From NCBI RefSeq assembly GCF_900108315.1, contig NZ_FNVB01000004.1:310001-374000 (forward strand): a stretch of DNA of 64,000 nucleotides, given 5' to 3'. The notes below the pieces were generated by a model. The model saw nothing but the letters and a program-made list of their open reading frames with translations. It was not told the DNA's origin and made no database searches. Below are positions 1 to 10,156 of this stretch, piece after piece; the stretch's first letter is position 1; the number at the start of each line of letters is the position of its first letter. A program made the translations under genes and the position numbers. The DNA comes from Saccharopolyspora kobensis (GTDB lineage Bacteria > Actinomycetota > Actinomycetes > Mycobacteriales > Pseudonocardiaceae).

Positions 1-1384
1 CGAGCACGATCTCGCCGTCCGGGTCCTGCGAGCGGTCCACGAACAGCTCGCCGGGCGGCGCTCCCCAGTGCTGCTCGATCGAGCCGCGCAGGTCCTCGGG
101 CAGCGTCGCGAACCACTCCGCGTACCGGCGGGCGGGGATGCGGACCGGGTTGCCGCTCAGCTGCTCCTCGGACAGCCAGTCGCGGTCCTGGCCACCGGCG
201 GCGATCAGCGCGTGGATCAGCGCGTCGCCGTCCTGCCCGGCGACACCGGGCAGCGCGTCGGGGCCGTCCGCCGGGCCGATGTCGTAGCCCTGCTCGCGCA
301 GCGCCCGCAGCAGGCGGACCGCGCTGACCGGGGTGTCGAGGCCGACCGCGTTGCCGATCCGGGAGTGCTTGGTCGGGTAGGCCGACAGCATCAGCGCAAG
401 GCGCTTGTCCTGCGGCGCGACGTGCCGGAGCCGGCCGTGCCGGACCGCGATGCCGGCGACGCGGGCCGCGCGCTCGGGGTCGGCGACGTAGACCGGCAGT
501 CCTTCGGCGTCGTTCTCCTTGAACGAGAACGGCACGGTGATCAGCCTGCCGTCGAACTCCGGCACCGCCACCTGGGTGGCCATGTCCAGCGGGGACAGGC
601 CTTCGTCGTTGTCCTCCCACGCGGCGCGGCTGCTGGTCAGGCACAGCCCCTGCAGGATCGGGATGTCGAGCTCGGCGAGCGCGCCGACGTCCCAGGCCTC
701 GTCGTCGCCACCGGCCGAAGCGGTGGCGGGCTTGGTGCCGCCCGCGGCCAGCACGGTGACGACCAGCGCGTCGGCCTTGCCCAGCTGCTCGATCAGCTGC
801 GGGTCCGGCGTGCGCAGCGAGGCGCAGAACAGCGGCAGGGCCTGCCCGCCCGCGTCCTCGATCGCATCGCACAGCGCGTGCGCGAAGGCGGTGTTGCCCG
901 CCATGTGGTGCGCGCGGTAGTAGAGCACCGCGACGGTCGGGCCCTCGGTGCGCCGCGGCGTGCGCTCCAGCACGCCCCAGGTCGGGGTCTCCGCGGGCGG
1001 CTCGAAGCCGTGACCGGTGAGCAGGATCGTGTCGGAGAGGAAACGCTGCAGCTGGGCGAGGTTGTCCGGGCCGCCGTGCGCGAGGTAGCGGTGTGCTTCG
1101 GCGCACACGCCTGCCGGGACGGTCGAGCACTCCATCAGCTCGGCGTCCGGCGCCTGCTCACCGCCGAGCACGACCACCGGCCGCGGCCCGGCCAGCAGCG
1201 CGTCCAGGCCCTCTTCCCAGGCCCGGCGGCCGCCGAGCAGCCGCACCACGACGAGGTCGACGCCCTCCAGCAGCGGCGGCAGGTCGTCCACGCCGAGCCG
1301 GGCCGGGTTGCCGAGCCGGAACCCGGCGCCGGCGGCGCGGGCGCTGAGCAGGTCGGTGTCCGATGTGGACAGAAGCAGGATCAT
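1..1384 (-). CDS. cobN: Cobaltochelatase subunit CobN (N-terminal part, runs off the window edge)
   Basis: The protein begins MILLLSTSDTDLLSARAAGA, the typical CobN opening, and continues for about 461 residues before the window ends, so the C-terminal two thirds are missing. CobN is the large subunit of the ATP-dependent aerobic cobaltochelatase that, with CobS and CobT, inserts cobalt into hydrogenobyrinic acid a,c-diamide in the cytoplasm. The ATG at 1384 overlaps the stop of a short upstream reading frame (ATGA) and lies downstream of a cobalamin riboswitch on the same strand, so B12 repression is expected. The divergent neighbours are earlier corrin-ring genes, which supports the call. 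MgChelatase BchH or CobN-like homologues are the only realistic alternatives. Confidence 0.93.
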   Translation of the reverse strand, partial: MILLLSTSDTDLLSARAAGAGFRLGNPARLGVDDLPPLLEGVDLVVVRLLGGRRAWEEGLDALLAGPRPVVVLGGEQAPDAELMECSTVPAGVCAEAHRYLAHGGPDNLAQLQRFLSDTILLTGHGFEPPAETPTWGVLERTPRRTEGPTVAVLYYRAHHMAGNTAFAHALCDAIEDAGGQALPLFCASLRTPDPQLIEQLGKADALVVTVLAAGGTKPATASAGGDDEAWDVGALAELDIPILQGLCLTSSRAAWEDNDEGLSPLDMATQVAVPEFDGRLITVPFSFKENDAEGLPVYVADPERAARVAGIAVRHGRLRHVAPQDKRLALMLSAYPTKHSRIGNAVGLDTPVSAVRLLRALREQGYDIGPADGPDALPGVAGQDGDALIHALIAAGGQDRDWLSEEQLSGNPVRIPARRYAEWFATLPEDLRGSIEQHWGAPPGELFVDRSQDPDGEIVL

Positions 1385-1446
1385 GCGGGTCGCTCCTCGG
1401 GTCGGCGACCGGCGTCGCTGGACCAGGGCGCGCGTGCGCAGCGCAT
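1381..1446 (-). CDS. Possible 21-residue leader peptide between the B12 riboswitch and cobN
   Basis: An ATG at 1446 is preceded by GAGAGAGG, a good ribosome binding site about 7 bases upstream. It opens a 21-codon frame (MRCARAPWSSDAGRRPEER...) whose TGA overlaps the cobN start as ATGA. This arrangement would couple cobN translation to the small frame. It sits between the riboswitch core and cobN, where a switch that controls translation would act. No homologue is recognised. It may be only the window in which the riboswitch exposes or hides a ribosome binding site, so the coding status is uncertain. Confidence 0.4.
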   Translation of the reverse strand: MRCARAPWSSDAGRRPEERPA

Positions 1447-1484
1447 GACGGCACCTCTCTCGGGGTCCTCGCCCCGGTTGGCAG

Positions 1485-1655
1485 GTCGCGGCGACCGGAG
1501 TCTCCTGGCTCCCGGATCAGCGCTCACTCCACCTTCCCGTCCAATGTGGACAGTGGCATCAAGGAGTTCGCTCCCCGGTGACAGTGGCGGGACCGCGCCG
1601 GATTCGCACCGGCTTCCTCCACATGTCGCCGCTGGGTGTTGCGACCACTCTCCGC
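1485..1655 (-). promoter_or_regulatory. Cobalamin (AdoCbl) riboswitch upstream of cobN
   Basis: Read on the minus strand, the region contains the hallmark blocks of this class in order: GGAAGCCGGTGCGAATCCGG (about 1618-1599), then GCGGTCCCGCCACTGT including the B12-box GCCACTG (about 1586-1574), and finally AGCCAGGAGACTCCGG (about 1512-1497). These are the diagnostic conserved segments of cobalamin riboswitches. A -10-like TAAGAT (minus strand, 1670-1665) would start transcription near 1657. The cobN leader lies directly downstream, so ligand binding should reduce cobN expression. I did not fold the expression platform. Confidence 0.95.
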
Positions 1656-1738
1656 AACGAGGCGATCTTACGTCAAGACGTGCCGCCATGATGCGCGTCG
1701 CACCCGGCTGGGTTTGCGTCCGCAACTACCCCGGTCCG

Positions 1739-1744
1739 TAGTAT
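1739..1744 (+). promoter_or_regulatory. -10 element of a leaderless cobG promoter
   Basis: TAGTAT lies 7 bases before the cobG GTG, the spacing of a leaderless actinobacterial transcript. A weak -35-like TTGCGT occurs at 1714-1719. No Shine-Dalgarno sequence is present before cobG, which fits leaderless initiation. Confidence 0.5.
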
Positions 1745-1751
1745 CAGCCGG

Positions 1752-2969
1752 GTGTTGCGAGGAGCCAGACCGGAGCGGGACGGGTGTCCCGGCGCGTTGC
1801 GGGTGCACGAGGCCGCCGACGGCGGATTGGCCCGCATCCGCGTCCCCGGCGGCTCCCTCACCCCGGCCCAGGTCCGCGCGCTCGCCGAGTCCGCGGCGCT
1901 GGGCGACGGCGGACTGGAGCTCACCTCCCGGGCGAACGTGCAGGTCCGAGGCCTGCCGGCGGGAGCGGAGCAGGAACTGGCCGCGCGGCTGCGCGGAGCC
2001 GGGCTGCTGCCCTCGGCGACGCACGAGCGGGTCCGCAACATCATCGGCTCGCCCTCCGCGGACGGCCGCGAGCTGATCGACGTGCGGGCGGTGGCGGCCG
2101 AGCTCGACGAGGCGCTCTGCGCCGACCCGGCCCTGGCCGAGCTGCCGGGGCGGTTCCTGTTCGCGGTCGACGACGGCAGCGGGGACGTCAGCTCGCTCGG
2201 TGCCGATGTCGGGCTGCGCGCGCTGACCGCGGACACCGCGGCGCTGCTGCTCGCCGACGTGGACTCCGGGATCCGCGCGCCCCTGCGGCAGGCCGCCGCA
2301 GCCGCCATCACCGCGGCGGAGGCCTTCCTGGCGGAGAAAGCGGCGCAGGGCTGCTCGGCATGGCGGCTGGCCGAACTCGACGGCGGCGCACGGCGGATCG
2401 CCGAACGGCTGGGCGCGACCGCCGCGCCCGCGCCGGCGCCCGCGGTCCCGCCAACGCATGCGCAGGTCGGACGCGTGCTCCGGCCTGACGGGACGGTCTC
2501 CGCGGTGGCCGGAGCGCCACTGGGCCGGTTGACCCCGGAGCAGGTGGATATCATCACCGCCGCGTCCGAGGCCGCGGGCGAGCTGCGCCTGACGCCGTGG
2601 CGGACCGTCGTCCTGCCCGGCGTGCGACCGGACGAAGCCGATCGGTGGTTGCCGGAGCTCGGCGCTCGCGGACTGCTCGTGGACCCCGCTTCGGACGGGG
2701 TCGGTGTGACCACGTGCGCCGGTCGTCCCGGGTGCGCGAAGTCGCTGGCCGACGTCCGGGAGGACGCCCGGCGCGCGGCACCGGCCGGTGCCCTGCCGGT
2801 GCACTGGTCGGGATGCGGGCGGCGCTGCGGCCGACCGCCGGGACGCGTCGTGGAAGTGCTGGCCACCGGCGCCGGCTACGAGGTCGGTCTCGACGGCGCG
2901 ACGTGGACCTCGGCGGTCGATGTGGACCAGGTATCCGCCGCGCTCGGCGCGGCACGGAGGAATGTGTGA
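1752..2969 (+). CDS. cobG: Precorrin-3B synthase CobG
   Basis: This 405-residue protein belongs to the siroheme/4Fe-4S nitrite-sulfite reductase-like family. It carries the cluster-ligand pattern C-x5-C ... C-x3-C at about residues 322, 328, 355 and 359 (TTCAGRPGC and SGCGRRCG). CobG uses O2 to hydroxylate precorrin-3A at C20 and form the gamma-lactone that allows ring contraction, so it marks the oxygen-dependent B12 route. The GTG start at 1752 lacks an SD and follows a TAGTAT box by 7 bases. The 3' end overlaps cobH as GTGTGA, giving an operon cobG-cobH-cobIJ. Confidence 0.93.
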   Translation: MLRGARPERDGCPGALRVHEAADGGLARIRVPGGSLTPAQVRALAESAALGDGGLELTSRANVQVRGLPAGAEQELAARLRGAGLLPSATHERVRNIIGSPSADGRELIDVRAVAAELDEALCADPALAELPGRFLFAVDDGSGDVSSLGADVGLRALTADTAALLLADVDSGIRAPLRQAAAAAITAAEAFLAEKAAQGCSAWRLAELDGGARRIAERLGATAAPAPAPAVPPTHAQVGRVLRPDGTVSAVAGAPLGRLTPEQVDIITAASEAAGELRLTPWRTVVLPGVRPDEADRWLPELGARGLLVDPASDGVGVTTCAGRPGCAKSLADVREDARRAAPAGALPVHWSGCGRRCGRPPGRVVEVLATGAGYEVGLDGATWTSAVDVDQVSAALGAARRNV

Positions 2970-3622
2970 ACGAGAACGCTGCCCGCTACCGCGGGGTGCC
3001 CGAATACGTCCGGGAAGGCGCGGAGATCTACCGCCGCTCCTTCGCCACGATCCGCGCGGAAGCCCGGCTGGACGGCCTGCCGCCGGAGGTCGCCGGCGTG
3101 GCGGTGCGGATGATCCACGCCTGCGGAATGGTCGACCTGGTCGACGACCTCGCGTTCTCCCCGGACGTGGTGATCAACGCGCGCGAGGCGCTGCACCGCG
3201 GTGCGCCGATCCTGTGCGACGCCGCGATGGTCGCCGCCGGAGTGACCCGGCGCCGCCTGCCCGCGGACAACCCGGTGATCTGCACCCTGTCCGACGAGCA
3301 GGTGCCATCGCTGGCCCGCGAGCTGGGCACGACGCGCAGCGCGGCGGCCCTGGAGCTGTGGCGCGGCCGGCTGGCCGGCTCCGTCGTCGCGATCGGCAAC
3401 GCGCCGACGGCGCTGTTCCGGCTGCTGGAGATGATCGAGGACGGCGCCCCGAAGCCCGCCGCGGTGCTGGGCCTGCCCGTCGGCTTCATCGGCGCGGCGG
3501 AGTCGAAGGACGCGCTGGCCGAGCACCCGAGCGGCTTGGAGCACCTGGTGGTGCGCGGTCGCCGCGGCGGCAGCGCCATGGCGGTTGCCGCCATCAACGC
3601 GATCGCGAGCGAGGAAGAGTGA
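2966..3622 (+). CDS. cobH: Precorrin-8X methylmutase CobH
   Basis: The 218-residue product moves the C11 methyl group to C12, converting precorrin-8x to hydrogenobyrinic acid. The family's catalytic histidine is visible at about residue 51 in RMIHACGM. The usual landmarks [22 protein letters not shown] and IGNAPTALF follow. The GTG at 2966 overlaps the cobG stop, and its own stop overlaps the GTG of cobIJ, so the three genes are translationally coupled. Length is normal for the family. Confidence 0.95.
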   Translation: MNENAARYRGVPEYVREGAEIYRRSFATIRAEARLDGLPPEVAGVAVRMIHACGMVDLVDDLAFSPDVVINAREALHRGAPILCDAAMVAAGVTRRRLPADNPVICTLSDEQVPSLARELGTTRSAAALELWRGRLAGSVVAIGNAPTALFRLLEMIEDGAPKPAAVLGLPVGFIGAAESKDALAEHPSGLEHLVVRGRRGGSAMAVAAINAIASEEE

Positions 3623-5148
3623 GCAGCAACGGCACGCTTTACGGCGTTGGCCTCGGCCCCGGCGACCCGGAACTGGTGACGGTCAAGGCCGCCCGGCTGA
3701 TCGAGCGCGCCGAGGTGATCGCCTACCACAGCGCCCGCCACGGCAGGAGCATCGCGCGATCCATCGCCGAGCCCTACCTGCGGCCGGGGCAGATCGAGGA
3801 AGCGCTGGTCTACCCGGTGACCACCGAGACCACCGACCACCCGGGCGGTTACCAGGGCGCCATCGACGAGTTCTACGAGGACTGCGCGGCCAGGCTCGCC
3901 GCGCACCTGTCCGCGGGCCGGGACGTCGTCCTGCTCGCCGAGGGCGACCCGCTCTTCTACGGCTCCTACATGCACATGCACAAACGGCTGTCCGGGCGCT
4001 TCCGGGCCGAGGTGATCCCCGGCATCACCTCGATCAGCGGCGCTTCGGCGGCGTTGGGACGGCCGCTGGCCGAGCGCGACGAGACCTTCACCGTGCTGCC
4101 GGGCACGCTCCCGCCGGACGTCCTCGCGGAGCGGCTCGCCGCCACCGACGCGGCGGCGGTGCTCAAGCTGGGCCGCACCTTCGACGGCGTGCGCGAGGCG
4201 TTCGAGAAGGCGGGCCGACTCGACGAGGCCTGGTACGTCGAGCGCGCCACCACCGACCGCCAGCGCCACCTGCCGCTGGCCGACGTCGACCCGGACACCG
4301 TCCCGTACTTCTCCCTCGCCCTGCTCCCCGGCCCGGCCAACGCCGCGGTTCGCCCGGGTGACGGTCGGTTTCGCGCGGAATCGACGCCGGGCGCTGGAGG
4401 TGCAGGTGGGGGTGAGGTCGTGGTGGTCGGGCTCGGGCCCGGCGGGCGCGAGTGGGTGACGCCGGAAGTGCAGGCGGCGCTCGCCGAGGCCGACGACCTG
4501 GTCGGCTACACCACGTACCTCGCGCGGGTTCCGGACAACCCGCGGCAGCGCAAGCACGCGTCGGACAACCGCGTCGAGGCCGAGCGGGCGGAGTTCGCGC
4601 TGGAGCTGGCGCGGCGCGGCTCGAAGGTCGCCGTGGTCTCGTCCGGGGATCCGGGCGTGTTCGCGATGGCCAGCGCGGTGCTGGAGGTCGCGGCGGAGCG
4701 CTCGGACGTGCCGGTGCGGGTGCTGCCCGGGATGACCGCGGCGCAGGCGGTGGCCAGCCGCGTCGGCGCGCCGCTGGGGCACGACTTCTGCGTGCTGTCG
4801 CTGTCCGACCGGCTCAAGCCGTGGGAGGTGATCGTCGAGCGCCTGCGGGCCGCCGCGGCGGCCGACCTGGCGATGGCGATCTACAACCCCGCCTCGCGCA
4901 GCCGGACCTGGCAGGTCGCGGCCGCGCGGGACGCCGTCCTGGAGCACCGGTCGCCGGACACGCCGGTGGTCATCGGGCGGGACGTCGGCGGCCCGGAGGA
5001 GAGCATCAGGACGGTGCGCCTCGCCGATCTCGATCAGTCCGATGTGGACATGCGATGCCTGCTGCTGATCGGGTCCTCGACCACGCGCATCACCGCGGGC
5101 GCCGACGGCCGCGAGGTCGTGTTCACGCCGAGGCGCTACCCGGCGTGA
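3619..5148 (+). CDS. cobIJ: CobI-CobJ fusion: precorrin-2 C20- and precorrin-3B C17-methyltransferase
   Basis: This 509-residue protein is two SAM-dependent methyltransferases in one chain. Residues 1 to about 245 are CobI-like ([18 protein letters not shown] near the N-terminus, then [20 protein letters not shown]). Residues about 262 to 509 are CobJ-like ([18 protein letters not shown], later [12 protein letters not shown] and [10 protein letters not shown]). The same fusion is known in mycobacteria. A low-complexity Gly linker near residue 255 joins the halves. The GTG start overlaps the cobH stop. The last 13 bases overlap the end of cobK on the opposite strand. Confidence 0.95.
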   Translation: MSSNGTLYGVGLGPGDPELVTVKAARLIERAEVIAYHSARHGRSIARSIAEPYLRPGQIEEALVYPVTTETTDHPGGYQGAIDEFYEDCAARLAAHLSAGRDVVLLAEGDPLFYGSYMHMHKRLSGRFRAEVIPGITSISGASAALGRPLAERDETFTVLPGTLPPDVLAERLAATDAAAVLKLGRTFDGVREAFEKAGRLDEAWYVERATTDRQRHLPLADVDPDTVPYFSLALLPGPANAAVRPGDGRFRAESTPGAGGAGGGEVVVVGLGPGGREWVTPEVQAALAEADDLVGYTTYLARVPDNPRQRKHASDNRVEAERAEFALELARRGSKVAVVSSGDPGVFAMASAVLEVAAERSDVPVRVLPGMTAAQAVASRVGAPLGHDFCVLSLSDRLKPWEVIVERLRAAAAADLAMAIYNPASRSRTWQVAAARDAVLEHRSPDTPVVIGRDVGGPEESIRTVRLADLDQSDVDMRCLLLIGSSTTRITAGADGREVVFTPRRYPA

Positions 5149-5882
5149 TCGCGCGGCACGGCATCGAGCCAGGCCACGGCCTGCTCGACGGTCCCGGCCG
5201 ACGGCACGTCGGGCCGGGGCGGGCGCTGCACCATCACCACCGGCAGCCCCAGCTCGCGGGCCGCGGTGAGCTTCGCGCTGGTCATCGAACCGCCGCTGTT
5301 CTTGCTGACCAGCACCTCGATGCGGTGCTCCCGCAGCAGCGCGAGCTCGTCGTGGACGGTGAACGGGCCGCGCGCGAGCAGCACCGTGGTGCGCGGGGGC
5401 AGCGGTGGTTCCGGTGGATCGACGGTGCGGACCAGGAACCGGAGGTCGAGCCCGGCGAAGTGGGCGAGGCCCTGCCTGCCGGTGGTGAGGAAGATCCGTT
5501 CGCCCAGCTCCGGCAGCAGCTCGGCGGCAGCGGCCATCGAAGGCACCGGTCGCCAGTCGTCGCCGCTCTCCGGTTCCCAGGCGGGACGGCGCAGCACCAG
5601 CAGCGGGCACCCCGCGCGCTGCGCCGCTGCCACGGCGTTGTCGCTGATCGTCCGGGCGAACGGGTGGGTGGCGTCCACGACCGCGCGGACGCGCTCCCGC
5701 CGGAGCCAGTCGGCCAGCCCGTCCGGTCCGCCGAACCCGCCGACGCGCACGTCGCCGGGTGGCAGCTGCGGCTCCCGGACCCGGCCGGCCAGCGACGACG
5801 TCACGTGCAGGTCGGGCCGCTCGTGGAGCCGTCCGGCGAGCGCTCGGGCTTCGCCGGTGCCGCCGAGGATGAGCACGCGCAT
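5136..5882 (-). CDS. cobK: Precorrin-6A reductase CobK
   Basis: The 248-residue protein starts MRVLILGGTGEARALAGRLH, with the Rossmann-like nucleotide motif expected of CobK, then DATHPFARTISDNA and, near the end, VSKNSGGSMTSAKL. CobK reduces precorrin-6A to dihydro-precorrin-6 with NADPH. An upstream ATG at 5891 would add three residues. I prefer 5882 because the motif then begins where known CobK proteins begin. The gene converges on cobIJ with a 13-base overlap. Confidence 0.93.
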   Translation of the reverse strand: MRVLILGGTGEARALAGRLHERPDLHVTSSLAGRVREPQLPPGDVRVGGFGGPDGLADWLRRERVRAVVDATHPFARTISDNAVAAAQRAGCPLLVLRRPAWEPESGDDWRPVPSMAAAAELLPELGERIFLTTGRQGLAHFAGLDLRFLVRTVDPPEPPLPPRTTVLLARGPFTVHDELALLREHRIEVLVSKNSGGSMTSAKLTAARELGLPVVMVQRPPRPDVPSAGTVEQAVAWLDAVPRDHAG

Positions 5883-6228
5883 GTGGCGCATTCTTCCACT
5901 GCGGCTTCTCTGCTCCTTTTGCGCGGCGGTGCCGGTGGCGGAACCTCAGACGCCGCATGGACCGCGGGATCCCGTTCTTGTGCATGTCCAATGCGCGGCG
6001 AACGGGAGTGGCCTCGCCAAGAGCCCAGTCTGGGCGGGCACAGCCTGAGAACCCGCGGCCGTGCAAGCTGCGAGGGTGGGTTGTGCGCCTGCTTCCGTGG
6101 TCCGGTCATGTCGGTCGTCATGGCTGCGGTAGGCGACCAGGAAATGAAAGGCCCAGTGAGGGCTGTGAGTGCTTCTGGGCGCTGGAGCGCACCGAAGCAC
6201 TCACGGGAGCACTAGTTCGGAGACGGCG
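5883..6228. other. Divergent intergenic region between cobK and cbiD, with a stem-loop before cbiD
   Basis: I see no gene and no second cobalamin riboswitch here. The clearest structure is a perfect 11-bp stem, GTGAGTGCTTC (6165-6175) with GAAGCACTCAC (6194-6204). It ends 25 bases before the cbiD start and has a small GCGC/GCGC stem inside its loop. The stretch CTGAGAACCCGCGG with GTGCAAGC near 6046-6071 shares words with the hairpin region at 9659-9715. Promoters for cobK and cbiD must lie here but are not obvious. Confidence 0.5.
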
Positions 6229-7320
<1,092 letters not shown>

Positions 7321-7344
7321 CCCACCCCCAGACCGCAGAAAGCC

Positions 7345-7483
7345 GCAATTTCAATGGAAATCAGCGCTTCGATTTCAATTGAAATTGCACACCGTCGGCG
7401 TGTCGACCACCGACACGCCGACGGCGCGTCGGGATCCGCGCGATTTCAATGGAAATCAGATGTCTGAATTCCATTGAAATCGC
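7345..7483. repeat. Repeat locus A: 139-bp composite AT-rich/GC-rich palindromic element
   Basis: Two 44-bp modules (7345-7388 and 7440-7483) flank a GC-rich perfect 14-bp hairpin, CCGTCGGCGTGTCG (7392-7405) with CGACACGCCGACGG (7411-7424). Each module is 18 + 8 + 18 bp. The arms, for example GCAATTTCAATGGAAATC and GATTTCAATTGAAATTGC, are inverted copies of each other, and each contains a short TTTCAAT(T/G)GAAA palindrome. The element lies between the convergent ends of cbiD and cobM. The base composition differs sharply from the surrounding DNA. No target-site duplication is visible. Confidence 0.9.
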
Positions 7484-7551
7484 GGAAGCCGTCCCCGGGT
7501 CTCGACGCGTCGTGACCCTGGTTCAGCTGCCGGGGACGAGGATCGGTGAGA

Positions 7552-8295
7552 TCAGTCGCGGCAGCGGTTGGCGGAGTAGAGGTGGCTGTCCGGGAACTCC
7601 GACGCCGTCAGGACCTCGCCCACCACGACGACGGCCGTCCGGACGATGCCCGCCGCCCGAACCTGCGCCGCGATGTCGGAAAGCGTTGCGCGGAGGACGA
7701 TTTCGTCCGCGCGGCTCGCGTTGGCCACCACGGCCACCGGGCAGTCCGCGCCGTAGTTGGGCAGGAGCTCCTCGACGAGCTCCTCGATCCGGTTGACCGC
7801 GAGGTGCAGGACCATCGTCGCGCGGCTCTGGCCCAGCGTGGCCAGGTTCTCGTGCTCCGGCATGGGCGTCGCGCGCGCGGACGTGCGGGTGAGCACCACG
7901 GTCTGGCCGACGCCGGGGACGGTGAACTCGCGGTTGAGCGCGGCCGCCGCGGCGGCGAACGCCGGGACGCCCGGCACCACCTCGTAGGGGATCCCGGCTG
8001 CGTCCAGGCGGCGCATCTGCTCGGCGACAGCGCTGAACACCGACGGATCACCCGAGTGCAGCCGCGCCACGTCGAGTCCGGCGACGTGCGCGTCCAGCAT
8101 CTCGGCGAGGATGTCGTCCAGGGTCAGCTTCGCGGTGTCCACGAGCTTCGCCCCCGGAGGGCAGTGTTCGAGCAGCTCGGTCGGCACCAGGCTGCCCGCG
8201 TACAGGCACACCGGCGAGGCGGCGATGACATCGCGGCCCCGCACCGTGATCAGGTCCGCCGCGCCCGGCCCGGCGCCCACGAAACGAACTGTCAT
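7552..8295 (-). CDS. cobM: Precorrin-4 C11-methyltransferase CobM
   Basis: The 247-residue protein starts MTVRFVGAGPGAADLITVRG, the SAM-binding opening of the precorrin methyltransferase family. It contains LHSGDPSVFSAVAEQM and EVVPGVPAFAAAAA, typical of CobM/CbiF. It methylates precorrin-4 at C11. Its ATG overlaps the stop of cobL (ATGA), so the two are co-translated. The end faces cbiD across repeat locus A. Confidence 0.95.
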   Translation of the reverse strand: MTVRFVGAGPGAADLITVRGRDVIAASPVCLYAGSLVPTELLEHCPPGAKLVDTAKLTLDDILAEMLDAHVAGLDVARLHSGDPSVFSAVAEQMRRLDAAGIPYEVVPGVPAFAAAAAALNREFTVPGVGQTVVLTRTSARATPMPEHENLATLGQSRATMVLHLAVNRIEELVEELLPNYGADCPVAVVANASRADEIVLRATLSDIAAQVRAAGIVRTAVVVVGEVLTASEFPDSHLYSANRCRD

Positions 8296-9515
8296 CGCTT
8301 GTCCACCACCCACTGCGTCACCGGCATCGCGGGCCGCCAGCCGGTGAAACCACCGATCGGCGCCGCGCGCTCCACCGAGATCCGGACCAGTTCGCCGCCG
8401 ATGCGGCGGTACCAGTCGGCCACCAACGTCTCCAATTCCAACGTGACCGCGTTGACGACCAGGCGCCCGCCCGGGCGCAACGCGGACCAGCACTCCTCCA
8501 GCGCACCTGGTGCGGTCCCACCGCCGCCGACGAAGATCGCGTCCGGCGCGTCCAGCCCGTCCAGCGCGTGCGGCACCGCGCCGGTGATCACCTGGATCCC
8601 GGGAACGCCCAGCGCTTTCGCGTTCGCGGTGATGCGCTGAGCCCGGTCCTCGCGGTGCTCGATCGCGATCGCCCGGCAGGACGGATCGCTGCGCATCCAC
8701 TCGATCGCGATGCTACCGGCCCCCGCACCGACGTCCCACAACAACTGCCCGGCGCACGGGGCCAGCCGGGCGAGCGTGATCGCCCGCACGTCGCGCTTGG
8801 TGAGCTGACCATCGTGCTCGAAGGCTTCGTCCGGCAGACCCGGCGTGACTGGCAGGGTCCTCGCGCCGGGAGCTGCGCGGCACTCGATCGCGATCACGTT
8901 CAGCGGACCCGCGGAGTGCTCCCAGCTGTCGGCGGTGGAGGTGGTGCGCTGCTCACGCTCGCTGCCGAGATCCGAGAGCACGGTCATGCTGCTGGGCCCG
9001 AAACCGCGCTCCCGCAGCAGCGCGGCGACAGCGTCCGGAGTGCTGCCGTCGGAGCTGAGGACCAGCAACCGGTTCCCGGGCTGAACGCGGGGGTGCAGCA
9101 GCTCCACCGGCCTGCCGACCAGGCTCACGACCGCGGTCTCCTGCACCGGCCAGCCCAGTCGCGCGCAGGCCAGCGACAGCGACGACGGGTGCGCGATGAT
9201 CCGCACCCGCTCCGGCCCGAGGAGTTTCACCAGCGTGGCGCCGATCCCGTAGAACATCGGATCGCCGCTGGCCAGCACGCAGATCGACCGACCGGCGTGC
9301 TCGGCGAGCAGACCGGGCAGCGCCGGGAGCAACGGCGTGGGCCAGGCCACCCGCTGCCCGGTCGCCCCGGGGACCAGATCGAGCTGGCGCGAGCTGCCGA
9401 ACAGCACCTCGGCGGAGTTCACGACGGCCTGGGCGTGCGGGGACAGGCCCGCAGCGCCGTCGGCGCCGATGCCGACGACGTGCACTGGTTCCGGCTGTTC
9501 CTGGTGGACGCTCAC
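8292..9515 (-). CDS. cobL: CobL: precorrin-6Y C5,15-methyltransferase (decarboxylating)
   Basis: The 407-residue chain is the usual fusion of a CbiE-like domain (residues 1 to about 200, VHVVGIGADGAAGLSPHAQ and VLASGDPMFYGIGATL) and a CbiT-like domain (about 215 to 407, LLWDVGAGAGSIAIEW). It methylates C5 and C15 and removes the acetate carboxyl on ring C, giving precorrin-8x, the substrate of CobH. The stop overlaps the cobM start. The upstream 230 bases hold hairpins that probably end the preceding gene's transcription. Confidence 0.95.
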   Translation of the reverse strand: MSVHQEQPEPVHVVGIGADGAAGLSPHAQAVVNSAEVLFGSSRQLDLVPGATGQRVAWPTPLLPALPGLLAEHAGRSICVLASGDPMFYGIGATLVKLLGPERVRIIAHPSSLSLACARLGWPVQETAVVSLVGRPVELLHPRVQPGNRLLVLSSDGSTPDAVAALLRERGFGPSSMTVLSDLGSEREQRTTSTADSWEHSAGPLNVIAIECRAAPGARTLPVTPGLPDEAFEHDGQLTKRDVRAITLARLAPCAGQLLWDVGAGAGSIAIEWMRSDPSCRAIAIEHREDRAQRITANAKALGVPGIQVITGAVPHALDGLDAPDAIFVGGGGTAPGALEECWSALRPGGRLVVNAVTLELETLVADWYRRIGGELVRISVERAAPIGGFTGWRPAMPVTQWVVDKR

Positions 9516-9612
9516 CGCACCACCTCACCACGACCCCGGTCGGAGCCTGTAGGGGGTTGCTTTGCTCGGGCAGTCGCTTGGCGGAACCTGACTGCTTCCC
9601 CGGACTGCGGGT

Positions 9613-9639
9613 GCCCCTCCTGATGCACGGAGGAGGGGC
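9613..9639. other. Small GC-rich hairpin upstream of cobL
   Basis: GCCCCTCC (9613-9620) and GGAGGGGC (9632-9639) form a perfect 8-bp stem with an 11-base loop. It lies between the terminator at 9659-9695 and the cobL start. It may be a second termination or processing site; no function is shown. Confidence 0.4.
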
Positions 9640-9658
9640 CGTCCTCGCCAGAAAACCA

Positions 9659-9695
9659 CTCAGAACCCGCAGGTGATCGAACTGCGGGTTCTGAG
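9659..9695 (-). terminator. Probable intrinsic terminator of the 9744-10145 gene
   Basis: CTCAGAACCCGCAG (9659-9672) and CTGCGGGTTCTGAG (9682-9695) form a perfect 14-bp stem with a 9-base loop. On the minus strand it is followed by TGGTTTTCT, a short U-tract. It lies about 50 bases beyond the stop of the minus-strand oxidoreductase gene. Confidence 0.7.
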
Positions 9696-9743
9696 CGGCT
9701 GCCGCCGCTTGCACAAGCGCGGACGGCGACGCTGACAGTGCTC

Positions 9744-10145
9744 TCAGACGTTGCCCAGGACTTTCGTCACGGAGATCTCGATCACCACGCGGGACGGGTT
9801 CGGGCGGGGCTTCTTGTAGCGCTGCTCGTACCGGTGCTCGGCATCGGCCACCGCCTCCGGGTCATCGCGCACCACGGCCACTCCTTGCAGGGTGGACCAC
9901 CGCCGCCCGTCGACCTGGCAGACCGCGACCTGCGCGCCACCGGGCCCGGCGGCGCGGATCTGCCGAGCCTTGTACGACGTGCCGGAGGAGATCACCCGTG
10001 CGGTCGCCGTCGCCACGTCGAGCGTCACCCCGACCGGGACCACGTGCGGCGTGCCGTCGAGGCGCACCGTCGTCAGCGTGCTCAAGTGGCGTTCCTGCCA
10101 GAACTGCAGGAATTCCTCGCTCGAGTTCTCCAGTCGGCGGGCCAC
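9744..10145 (-). CDS. Pyridoxamine 5'-phosphate oxidase-fold F420/FMN-binding protein
   Basis: The 133-residue product has the split beta-barrel pattern of small FDOR proteins: HLSTLTTVRLDGTPHVVPVG near residues 24-43, then SSGTSYKARQIRAAGPGGAQVAVCQVDG and a C-terminal VVIEISVTKVLG. Actinobacterial members bind F420 or FMN; the substrate is unknown. The GTG at 10145 is selected because AGGAGG lies 4 bases upstream; a GTG at 10160 would place that site inside the gene. It follows the helicase gene by 11 bases and is probably co-transcribed with it. Confidence 0.8.
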   Translation of the reverse strand: MARRLENSSEEFLQFWQERHLSTLTTVRLDGTPHVVPVGVTLDVATATARVISSGTSYKARQIRAAGPGGAQVAVCQVDGRRWSTLQGVAVVRDDPEAVADAEHRYEQRYKKPRPNPSRVVIEISVTKVLGNV

Positions 10146-10156
10146 GTTTCCTCCTG

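Noticed and set aside
68..1741. Long open frame on the plus strand across cobN
   Set aside because: It is antisense to cobN, runs through the riboswitch, and its translation is Arg/Gly/Ala-rich low-complexity sequence typical of GC-rich shadow frames.
5883..6228. A second cobalamin riboswitch upstream of cbiD
   Set aside because: The conserved GCCACTG and AGCCAGGAGAC blocks present before cobN are absent here.
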